A stretch of DNA of 7,808 nucleotides from Chloroflexota bacterium (GTDB taxonomy: Bacteria; Chloroflexota; Limnocylindria; Limnocylindrales; CSP1-4): contig JACCVB010000274.1 of the NCBI GenBank assembly GCA_013698385.1, positions 1 to 7,808 of the forward strand. Reading direction: 5' to 3'. A model generated the notes under the pieces. That model ran no database searches. It was not told the origin of the DNA and saw only the letters and a list, made by a program, of their open reading frames with translations. Shown here in pieces: positions 1 to 6,341 of this stretch; the first letter of the stretch is position 1; each line of letters opens with the position of its first letter. Made by a program: the position numbers and the translations under genes.

Positions 1-3000
1 GGGGTCGGTCCCGGCCGCGAGGTCACGATCGTCGACGCCGGCACGCGCAAACCGCTCGAGCTTCAGGTCGTCGTCCCGGTCGATGACATGAGCGCGATCG
101 GGGAGACGCTCCCGTTGGACCAGCAACCGGGCGGCCCGGCCATCAGCCCGGACCTGCGAACGAGCATCTGGCCGGCGATCCATCCCCGGATCCTCGAGCT
201 CATCCGGAGTCACCGGAGCACGATCGTCTTCGTCAACAGCCGGCGGTTGAGCGAGCGCCTCGCCCAGCGCCTCAACGAACTGGCCGGCGAGGAGCTGGTC
301 CGGGCCCACCACGGCAGCATCGCCCGCGATCAGCGACTCCAGATCGAGGAGGAACTCAAAGCCGGCCGACTCCCGGCGCTCGTCGCCACCTCCAGTCTGG
401 AACTCGGCATCGACATGGGCGCCGTCGACCTCGTCATCCAGGTCGAGAGTCCGACGAGCGTCGCCGGTGGCCTGCAGCGCGTCGGCCGGGCCGGGCACCA
501 GGTCGGCGCACCGAGCAAGGGCGTGATCTTCCCGAAGTACCGGGGCGACCTGCTCGAGTGCGCGGTGGTGACCCGCCGGATGCACGAAGGCGCGATCGAG
601 ATGACGCTCATACCGCGTAACCCGCTCGATGTCCTCGCCCAGCAGTTGGTCGCCATGACCGTGATGGACACCTGGACCGGCGACGAGCTGCTCAAGACGG
701 TCACCAGGGCCGCCCCCTACGAGACGCTGACCCGCGAGGTGTTCGACGGCGTTCTGGGCATGCTCGCCGGGGCCTACCCCTCGGACGAGTTCGCCGAACT
801 CAAGCCGCGCCTGGTCTGGGATCGACTGACCGACGAGATCCAGGGGAGGCGCGACGCGCGCGTGGTGGCCGTGACCAGCGGCGGCACGATCCCGGACCGC
901 GGCCTGTTCGGCGTGTTCATGGTCGGCGAGGCGGGGACGCCCGGCCGGCGCGTCGGCGAGCTCGACGAGGAGATGGTCTACGAGCTGCGCGCCGGCATGC
1001 ACGGTGACGTGGTCGTGCTCGGCGCGAGCTCATGGCGGGTCCAGGAGATCAGTCACGACCGGGTCATGGTCACGCCGGCCCCCGGGATCCCCGGCAAGCT
1101 GCCCTTCTGGAAGGGCGACGCCGTCGGCCGGCCGATCGAACTCGGGCGCGCTATGGGCGCCTTCGTCGGCGAGCTGGAAGCGGACCTCCTGCGCGGCCCG
1201 AGCGGCCGGGCGAGTGCTGCCCAGCGCCTGCGCGAGCACCACGACCTGGACGAGCGCGCCGCGGAGAACCTCGTTGCCTATCTCGAGGACGAGCGCGAGG
1301 CGACCGGCGGCCTGCCCACGGACAAGCGCGTCGTGGTCGAGCGCTTCAAGGACGAGCTGGGTGACTGGCGATTGACCCTCCTGACGCCGTTCGGCGGCCG
1401 GATCCACGCGCCGTGGTCCCTGGCGCTCCAGGCGCGCCTCCAGGAGCGGCTGGGTCTCGAGATCCAGACCATCTGGTCGGACGACGGCATCGCGATCCGT
1501 CTGCCGGAAGGCGAATCGAACCTCGACGGCGTGGAGGCGCTGCTCTTCCCCGAGGCGGACGAAGTCGAGGATCTGGTCGTCGGGCAGCTCGCGAACTCGG
1601 CGCTCTTTGCGAGCCGCTTCCGAGAGAACGCGGCACGCGCGCTGCTGTTGCCGCGCCGCCGGCCCGGGAGCCGCACCCCGCTCTGGCAGCAGCGCCAGCG
1701 CGCCGCGGACCTGCTGGCCGTCGCCAGTCGCTACGGCAGCTTCCCAATCCTCGTCGAGACGTACCGCGAGTGCCTGTCCGATGTGTTCGACCTCCCTGCC
1801 CTGCGCGAGATCCTGTCCGGCGTCGCGCGGCGGGACATCGCCGTCCACGCGGTGGAAACGCCGCGGGCGAGCCCGTTCGCGAGCAGCCTCCTGTTCGACT
1901 ATGTCGCGGCGTACATGTACGACGGCGATACGCCCCTCGCGGAGCGCCGCGCGGGCGCCCTCACCCTGGACCGTGAACTGCTGCGCGAGCTGCTTGGCCA
2001 GGAGGAATTGCGGGAGCTCCTCGATCCGGATGCCCTGGCGGACCTGGAGCTGTCCCTGCAGGCCCTTTCCGACGATCGCCAGGCGACGACCCTGGACCAG
2101 GTCCACGACCTGCTGCGGCGGCTGGGCGACCTGACCCCGGCCGAGGTGGCGGCACGGACCGTGGGCGGGACGGCGGCCGCGGAACCCTGGTTGGCGGAGC
2201 TGGCGGCCTCGCGCCGGGCGGTCCGGGCCCGGATCGCCGGCGAGGACCGCTGGATCGCGATGGAGGATGTCGCGAGGTACCGCGATGCGATCGGGGTCAC
2301 GCCGCCGGTCGGCGTACCGGCCGCGTTCCTGGGTCCAGCGGCCGGTGCCCTCGACGGCCTCCTCGCGCGCTGGGCTCGGACGCACGGACCGTTCCTGACG
2401 CCGGATCCCGCCCGGCGCTGGGGCCTGCCGGTCGGGCTGGTCGGCGACGTCCTGGAGCGGCTGCTCGGCGCCGGCACGGTCCTGCTCGGCGAGTTCCGTC
2501 CGGGCGGGGCGGAACGCGAATGGTGCGATCCGGATGTGCTGCGCCTTCTGCGCCGACGCTCGCTCGCTCGACTCCGACGCGAGGTGGAGCCGGTGGACCC
2601 GGTCGCGCTCGCCCGCTTCCTGCCCGCCTGGCAGGGGGTGGAGCCGGTTGGCGGCCCCGGTTCGGAGACCGCGCCGCTCCGGGGCACGTCCGCCCTCCAG
2701 CGCCTCGCGGACGTCGTGGACCAGCTCGCCGGAGTGGCCATCCCGGCGTCCGTTCTGGAACGTGACGTCCTGCCGGCACGGGTCCCGGGGTACCAGCCGC
2801 GCCTGCTCGACGAACTCGGGGCGATGGGCGAGATCGGCTGGGTCGGGCGGGGCGGTCTCGGCCGCGACGACGGACGGATCGCGCTCTTCCGGCCGGGTCG
2901 CGACGCCCTCCGGCCGTTCGGTCTCGCCGACGGGGCGGAACGGCCCGAGGGCGACCGCCACGCACGGATCCGCGAGCACCTGGGCAGCCGCGGAGCGAGC

Positions 3001-3897
3001 TTCTACCGCGAGCTCCATCGGGCGGCCGGTGGCGGCTCGGATCGCGAGGTGCTCGACGCGCTGTGGGATCTCACGTGGGCCGGCGAGATCACCAACGATA
3101 CGTTCGCGCCGCTCCGGGCCTTGCGCTGGAAGCGGCCGGCCGGCGGGCGAGGAACGATCTCGACCAGCGGATCGCGACGGCCGCGTCCGGGTCGACTCAC
3201 CTCGTTCGGTTCTCCTGAGGGGACCGGCCGCTGGTCGCTCGTCGAACCGCCGGCCGAACTGACCGCCACGGAACGGCTCCACGCCCAGGCCCTCGCCATC
3301 CTGGAACGACACGGCGTGCTGACCCGCGAGGCCGTCGTTTCGGAAGGCCTCGAAGGCGGGTTCGCCGGGATCTACCCGATCCTCCGAGCCCTGGAGGATG
3401 CCGGCCGGATCCGGCGCGGCTACTTCGTGGACGGCCTCGGCGCCGCCCAGTTCGCGCTGCCGGGAGCGCTGGATCGACTGCGCGCAGCGCGCGACGCGAC
3501 GGACAGCCGGGCGCAGCCGATCGTCCACGTCCTGGCCGCCACGGACCCCGCCAACCCATACGGCGCCGCGCTCGCGTGGCCGCGCCGCGATGATGGCGAC
3601 CGGCGACCGTTCCAGCGCGCAGCCGGTGCGTATGTCGTGCTGGTGGACGGCGCCGCAGCGCTCTACCTTGAGCGTGGGGGCGCGACGCTCCAGACCCTGC
3701 CGGCCTTCGACGATCCGGACGTCGCCGTCGCCGCGGTTCGCGGCATGACCGCGCTGGTCGCTGGCGGGCGCTTGCGGGAGCTCGTCATCCGCAAGGTCGA
3801 CAGGTTGCCGGTGTCGGGATCGCCAGTCCGGAGCACCATGCTCGACGCCGGGTTCGTCGCCGGGTACCGCGGCCTGAGCCTCAGGGGAGCCAGGTGA
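1..3897 (+). CDS. lhr: Lhr-type superfamily 2 ATP-dependent helicase, 5'-truncated by window edge
   Basis: The frame is open from base 1, so the true start lies upstream; the first internal ATG (88) is not the start because the preceding codons (VTIVDAGTRKPLEL...) already read as Lhr inter-domain sequence. The window holds 1298 residues ending at TGA 3895-3897. Bacterial long Lhr proteins are about 1500 residues, so about 200 residues with Walker A and the DEAH box are missing. Visible: motif IV (TIVFVNSRR, nt 217-243), motif V (SSLELGIDMG, about nt 388-420), motif VI (QRVGRAGH, nt 475-498), a winged-helix region (about nt 500-860), the Lhr-specific beta-barrel region (about nt 870-1180), the conserved ASPFASSLLFDYVAAYMYDG block (about nt 1870-1930), then a long C-terminal domain with a basic Gly/Arg/Pro linker near nt 3130-3220. 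Family knowledge: Lhr is a 3'-to-5' ssDNA translocase that unwinds RNA:DNA hybrids, is DNA-damage induced in mycobacteria and carries tandem winged helices in its C-terminal part. No frameshift is seen. Followed after 33 bases by the antitoxin gene. Confidence 0.96.
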   Translation, partial: GVGPGREVTIVDAGTRKPLELQVVVPVDDMSAIGETLPLDQQPGGPAISPDLRTSIWPAIHPRILELIRSHRSTIVFVNSRRLSERLAQRLNELAGEELVRAHHGSIARDQRLQIEEELKAGRLPALVATSSLELGIDMGAVDLVIQVESPTSVAGGLQRVGRAGHQVGAPSKGVIFPKYRGDLLECAVVTRRMHEGAIEMTLIPRNPLDVLAQQLVAMTVMDTWTGDELLKTVTRAAPYETLTREVFDGVLGMLAGAYPSDEFAELKPRLVWDRLTDEIQGRRDARVVAVTSGGTIPDRGLFGVFMVGEAGTPGRRVGELDEEMVYELRAGMHGDVVVLGASSWRVQEISHDRVMVTPAPGIPGKLPFWKGDAVGRPIELGRAMGAFVGELEADLLRGPSGRASAAQRLREHHDLDERAAENLVAYLEDEREATGGLPTDKRVVVERFKDELGDWRLTLLTPFGGRIHAPWSLALQARLQERLGLEIQTIWSDDGIAIRLPEGESNLDGVEALLFPEADEVEDLVVGQLANSALFASRFRENAARALLLPRRRPGSRTPLWQQRQRAADLLAVASRYGSFPILVETYRECLSDVFDLPALREILSGVARRDIAVHAVETPRASPFASSLLFDYVAAYMYDGDTPLAERRAGALTLDRELLRELLGQEELRELLDPDALADLELSLQALSDDRQATTLDQVHDLLRRLGDLTPAEVAARTVGGTAAAEPWLAELAASRRAVRARIAGEDRWIAMEDVARYRDAIGVTPPVGVPAAFLGPAAGALDGLLARWARTHGPFLTPDPARRWGLPVGLVGDVLERLLGAGTVLLGEFRPGGAEREWCDPDVLRLLRRRSLARLRREVEPVDPVALARFLPAWQGVEPVGGPGSETAPLRGTSALQRLADVVDQLAGVAIPASVLERDVLPARVPGYQPRLLDELGAMGEIGWVGRGGLGRDDGRIALFRPGRDALRPFGLADGAERPEGDRHARIREHLGSRGASFYRELHRAAGGGSDREVLDALWDLTWAGEITNDTFAPLRALRWKRPAGGRGTISTSGSRRPRPGRLTSFGSPEGTGRWSLVEPPAELTATERLHAQALAILERHGVLTREAVVSEGLEGGFAGIYPILRALEDAGRIRRGYFVDGLGAAQFALPGALDRLRAARDATDSRAQPIVHVLAATDPANPYGAALAWPRRDDGDRRPFQRAAGAYVVLVDGAAALYLERGGATLQTLPAFDDPDVAVAAVRGMTALVAGGRLRELVIRKVDRLPVSGSPVRSTMLDAGFVAGYRGLSLRGAR

Positions 3898-3918
3898 GTC
3901 GCAGGCGAGCGCGGGTGC

Positions 3919-3924
3919 TAGATT
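3919..3924 (+). promoter_or_regulatory. Putative -10 element for leaderless toxin-antitoxin transcript
   Basis: The hexamer TAGATT (four of six matches to TATAAT) ends six bases before the antitoxin ATG at 3931, so transcription would begin at or next to the start codon. No Shine-Dalgarno sequence is visible before this ATG, which agrees with a leaderless message, a common arrangement in Actinomycetota and some other high-GC phyla. I see no convincing -35 element 16-18 bases upstream. It is one of few AT-rich hexamers nearby, but chance cannot be excluded. Confidence 0.42.
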
Positions 3925-3930
3925 CCACGG

Positions 3931-4236
3931 ATGACGACACAGAAGAAGCCGAAAAGCGCCACACCGGCCAGCGACCCGACGACCGTCGGCGTCCGGGAAT
4001 TCCGCGACCACCTGTCGATGTACCTGGAACGCGTCAAAGCGGGCGAGACGTTGACGATCACCGAGCACGGCAGGCCGGTCGCCAGGATCGCGGGATCGTC
4101 CATGCCGCCGCGCCTGCTCGAGCTCATCGCTCGCGGCGAGGCGACGGCGGCGACTCGACCTGCGTCGGACCTGCTCAAGATCAAGCGCGTGAAGATCACC
4201 GGGTCGACCCAGGATCTGATCGACGAGATCCGCTGA
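3931..4236 (+). CDS. Phd/YefM-family (VapB-type) antitoxin
   Basis: A 101-residue protein. After a Lys/Ser/Thr-rich N-terminal tail of about 18 residues it carries the hallmark Phd/YefM fold: VGVREFRDHLSMYLERVKAG (about residues 19-38) followed by ETLTITEHGRPVARI (about 39-53). This half is known in the family to dimerise and bind operator DNA. The C-terminal half (about 54-101) is more polar and would be the part that wraps and blocks the toxin. The downstream PIN-domain gene starts within its stop codon (TGATG, sharing base 4236), the normal antitoxin-first order. The ATG at 3931 is preferred because the conserved fold follows directly and a -10-like hexamer sits just upstream; there is no ribosome binding site. 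Family knowledge predicts autoregulation by the antitoxin and antitoxin-toxin complex; I could not identify a clear operator palindrome. A vapB symbol would be loose, since many VapB proteins have other folds. Confidence 0.9.
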   Translation: MTTQKKPKSATPASDPTTVGVREFRDHLSMYLERVKAGETLTITEHGRPVARIAGSSMPPRLLELIARGEATAATRPASDLLKIKRVKITGSTQDLIDEIR

Positions 4237-4664
4237 TGACGGCCTACCTGGACGCGTCGGCCGTGGTCAAGCTGTATCTCGACGACGAGGGGGACGCCTT
4301 CGACCTCCGGCCGATCGTGGACGGGTTCGATTCCGTGACGACGAGTCGCCTCACGTATATCGAGACGCACGCGGCACTGGCCGCCGCGCGCCGGACGGGA
4401 CGGATCTCCGCCGCGCGGCACGCGGCCGCGCTCGACGATCTGGCGATCATGTGGGCCACGTTCAACATCATCGACCTGTCGCAGGACGTCGCCCACGACG
4501 CCGGCGAAGTCGCCGAGACATTCGACCTCCGCGCGGGCGACGCCGTCCAGCTCGCCAGCCTGCGGGCGCTTGCGGTCGCGTCGGTTCCCCTCGTGGCCTG
4601 GGATGTCCGCCTCCGTCGGGCCGCGATCGCCAACGGATTCGCGTGCTACCCGGCCGAGATCTGA
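4236..4664 (+). CDS. vapC: VapC-family PIN-domain ribonuclease toxin
   Basis: A 142-residue protein, typical VapC length. The PIN-domain acidic tetrad is complete: D6 (in YLDASAVVKLY), E43 (in TYIETHAAL), D102 (in LRAGDAVQLAS) and D123 (in AWDVRLRRAA). These residues coordinate Mg2+ in the family, which cleaves RNA (often tRNA or rRNA) and stops growth when the antitoxin is lost. The target cannot be read from sequence. The ATG at 4236-4238 shares its A with the antitoxin stop codon, implying translational coupling; the same frame is open further upstream but those codons lie inside the antitoxin gene and do not look like PIN sequence. The stop TGA (4662-4664) directly abuts the GTG start of the nei-like gene. 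With all four acidic residues present, the toxin looks active rather than decayed. Confidence 0.93.
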   Translation: MTAYLDASAVVKLYLDDEGDAFDLRPIVDGFDSVTTSRLTYIETHAALAAARRTGRISAARHAAALDDLAIMWATFNIIDLSQDVAHDAGEVAETFDLRAGDAVQLASLRALAVASVPLVAWDVRLRRAAIANGFACYPAEI

Positions 4665-5492
4665 GTGCCTGAAGGCGACACGCTGTTCCGGACCGCCGCG
4701 GGCCTCCGGCCATACCTCATCGGCCGCTCCGTGACCGCCGCTCGCGCCCAGGGTCCGGGCCCGACACCCCAGGTCCAGCGCGTCGTCGGTCAGCGGATCG
4801 ATGCCGTGGACGCGCACGGAAAGAACCTCCTCATCCGCTTTGACGGGGGCCTGGAGATCCGGACGCACCTGCGCATGAACGGCTCGTGGCACCGCTATCG
4901 CCCCGGTGAGCGCTGGCGCCGGCCACCCGCCCGGGCCCGGCTCGTGCTGGAGGTCGAAGGGTCGGTCGCGGTCTGCTTCGACGCCCCCGTGGTCGAGCTC
5001 TTCGAGCAGCGCACGGAGCACCTTCACCCGTCGCTGTCGAGGCTCGGGCCAGACCTCTCCAAGCCGGACTTCGACACGGCCGAGGTCTTGCGCCGCATGC
5101 GCCACTCGTCGCGCCCCGACCGCGAGATCGGGGTCGCGCTGTTGGACCAGGGGGTCATGGCCGGTGTCGGCAACGTCTACAAGAACGAGATCCTGTGGAT
5201 CGAGCGCTGCTCGCCGTTCACGCCCGTCGCCGACCTCGACGACCCAACCATCGACCGACTGATCGCGACGGCTCGCCGGCTCATGCTGGCCAATATCGAC
5301 GCCCGACGCGGTCCGGAGCGAGTCACGACCCGAGGCGACCACGGCGCCCCGGGCGCCCTCTACGTCTATGGCCGTGCCGGGCGCCCGTGCCGCCGCTGCG
5401 GCACGTCCATCGCGGTCACTCGCCAGGGCACAGACCTGCCGCGCAGCACCTACTGGTGTCCCACCTGTCAGGGAGAGCGTCCGGCGGGTTAG
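4665..5492 (+). CDS. nei: Nei/Fpg-family DNA glycosylase/AP lyase (endonuclease VIII, Nei2-like)
   Basis: A 275-residue enzyme of base excision repair that removes oxidised bases and nicks the abasic site by beta/delta elimination. It starts with GTG and reads M-PEGDTLFRTA: after Met removal Pro becomes the N-terminal nucleophile, and Glu3 is the second catalytic residue. The PEGDT start marks endonuclease VIII/Nei types rather than Fpg (PELPE). Lys53 is present in HGKNLLIRF. The helix-two-turn-helix region spans about residues 135-225 with GVMAGVGNVYKNEILW at 163-178. A C-terminal zinc finger has Cys242, Cys245, Cys265 and Cys268, with the intercalating finger arginine at R260 (RSTYWCPTC). 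All catalytic parts are intact. The start abuts the vapC stop (TGAGTG) with only a weak GAG upstream, so translation is probably coupled to vapC. Proximity to lhr matches the recalled mycobacterial lhr/nei arrangement. The exact substrate range is not readable from sequence. Confidence 0.93.
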   Translation: MPEGDTLFRTAAGLRPYLIGRSVTAARAQGPGPTPQVQRVVGQRIDAVDAHGKNLLIRFDGGLEIRTHLRMNGSWHRYRPGERWRRPPARARLVLEVEGSVAVCFDAPVVELFEQRTEHLHPSLSRLGPDLSKPDFDTAEVLRRMRHSSRPDREIGVALLDQGVMAGVGNVYKNEILWIERCSPFTPVADLDDPTIDRLIATARRLMLANIDARRGPERVTTRGDHGAPGALYVYGRAGRPCRRCGTSIAVTRQGTDLPRSTYWCPTCQGERPAG

Positions 5493-5495
5493 CAT
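5490..5495 (+). promoter_or_regulatory. Putative -10 element overlapping nei stop codon
   Basis: The hexamer TAGCAT (four of six matches to TATAAT) begins with the TAG stop of nei and ends eight bases before the amidotransferase ATG at 5504, giving a predicted transcript start at or within a couple of bases of the ATG. A CTGTCA hexamer at 5465-5470 resembles a -35 box, but its 19-base spacing is long. No Shine-Dalgarno lies at usable distance; GGGAGAG at 5471-5477 is 26 bases upstream, too far. Confidence 0.35.
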
Positions 5496-5503
5496 CCGCG
5501 TGG

Positions 5504-6259
5504 ATGTGCGAGCACTTCATCGCCCGGGCCGCGACGCCGTTCCGACTGGACGAGCTGTGGCCGTTCACGGAACGACTCGAACGCTACGGGATCGCCGGGT
5601 TCGGCTGGGGCGCAGCGTGGATCGGCGCTGACGGCCGCCTGCACAGCCATCGGGATGTTCGTGCGTTTCTTGACGATCCCGAGGGGCGGGCGAGGGTCGG
5701 CGCGATGAAGACGAGAGCGGCACTCGTCCACCTGCGTCGACCGTCGAAGCTGTCCACGCTGGCCCTCCCCGACACCCAGCCGTTCGATGATCCGGCCGGC
5801 CGCTTCAGCTTCAGCCACAACGGGGATCTGAAGAGTTACCGTCCGCTCCGCGTCGCGTACCTCCAGCAGGGGCGGATCCACGGCAAGGCGGACACGGAAG
5901 TCGGGGCCCGCTGGCTCGAGGATGCCTGGCGCGATGACACGTCGGCGGGTGAGCTGCTGTCGGCGCTGCACGATCGATTCGGGGGTGAGGCGAACCTCGC
6001 GGTCCTGGCCGCCGACGGCACATCGCACCACTACGCAGGCAACGACGAAAATCCGGTCTTCGCCTTTCGATCGGGTGCGATCGGGGTCGTCTCGACCGGG
6101 ATCTACTCGCTCGACCGGTCGTTCTTCCGATTCGTCGCGCCATCCGCCACGGAACGCCGTCTCATCCGCCTGGGTACGACCGCCTCGCTCGAGTCGGACG
6201 GCGGCGTGCGGCACGCCAAGGCGCCAGGCACGGGATCGATCAGCGCAGGGGCCGGGTAG
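5504..6259 (+). CDS. Stand-alone class II glutamine amidotransferase domain protein
   Basis: A 251-residue protein related to the N-terminal-nucleophile amidotransferases (YafJ/EgtC-like GATase type 2). The frame is open further upstream, from an ATG at 5195, but the start at 5504 is decided by the family rule: reading MCEHFIARA puts Cys at position 2, which becomes the catalytic N-terminal Cys once Met is removed. Other family signatures are HLRRPS (residues 76-81) and TQPF (91-94), matching the region that closes over glutamine, FSHNGDL (103-109) with the Asn-Gly oxyanion/glutamine-binding motif, and D130 in GKADTEV. The glutamine-hydrolysing half is therefore intact, but there is no fused synthetase, sugar isomerase or PRTase domain, so the acceptor of the ammonia is unknown. 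It lies 11 bases after nei and may be co-transcribed with it, or made from its own leaderless promoter. No neighbouring ergothioneine genes (egtB, egtD) are in the window, so calling it egtC is not justified. Confidence 0.87.
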   Translation: MCEHFIARAATPFRLDELWPFTERLERYGIAGFGWGAAWIGADGRLHSHRDVRAFLDDPEGRARVGAMKTRAALVHLRRPSKLSTLALPDTQPFDDPAGRFSFSHNGDLKSYRPLRVAYLQQGRIHGKADTEVGARWLEDAWRDDTSAGELLSALHDRFGGEANLAVLAADGTSHHYAGNDENPVFAFRSGAIGVVSTGIYSLDRSFFRFVAPSATERRLIRLGTTASLESDGGVRHAKAPGTGSISAGAG

Positions 6260-6266
6260 TCGTTCG

Positions 6267-6284
6267 ACCCGCGACCTCGCGGGT
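6267..6284 (+). terminator. GC-rich hairpin between amidotransferase and MFS genes
   Basis: ACCCGCG and CGCGGGT form a perfect seven-base-pair stem with the loop ACCT, starting eight bases after the amidotransferase stop codon. There is no T-run after it, so it is at best a non-canonical terminator; it could also be an operator or an mRNA 3'-end stabilising structure. The 82-base gap (6260-6341) otherwise contains only the MFS ribosome binding site and no convincing promoter hexamers. Confidence 0.33.
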
Positions 6285-6327
6285 ATCGGCATGTTCGATG
6301 AAGCGTCATCTCTCCAGCAACGAAGTC

Positions 6328-6334
6328 GAGGGAG
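6328..6334 (+). promoter_or_regulatory. Shine-Dalgarno site for MFS transporter gene
   Basis: GAGGGAG lies seven bases before the ATG at 6342, a near-ideal purine-rich ribosome binding site. It decides the start over an in-frame ATG at 6291, which has no such site. It is the only strong Shine-Dalgarno in the window and shows that the organism uses leadered translation as well. Confidence 0.72.
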
Positions 6335-6341
6335 CAACGAC

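Noticed and set aside
1030..4068. Very long minus-strand open frame (about 1012 codons) antisense to lhr
   Set aside because: It mirrors the codon positions of lhr in GC-rich DNA where stop codons are rare; the translation is Arg/Ala/Pro/Gln-rich with no recognisable domain, whereas the plus strand is a clear Lhr.
3894..4235. Possible N-terminal extension of vapC starting with the GTG that overlaps the lhr stop
   Set aside because: These codons lie in another frame of the well-supported antitoxin and translate to a charged sequence without PIN character; VapC length and motif spacing fit the ATG at 4236.
3918..5495. Long minus-strand open frame (about 525 codons) across the TA genes and nei
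   Set aside because: Shadow of three strongly supported plus-strand genes; low-complexity composition and no motif.
5195..5503. Possible N-terminal extension of the amidotransferase from an ATG inside nei
   Set aside because: It would bury the catalytic Cys, which must be N-terminal; the extra residues are an Arg/Pro-rich shadow of nei.
6263..6289. TTCGAC / TATCGG pair as a promoter for the MFS gene
   Set aside because: Only partial matches, 15-base spacing, and it overlaps the hairpin; not better than chance in this region.
5922..6341. Upstream in-frame extension of the MFS gene, including the ATG at 6291
   Set aside because: The upstream part is a Ser/Arg-rich shadow of the amidotransferase; the strong GAGGGAG site points to ATG 6342.
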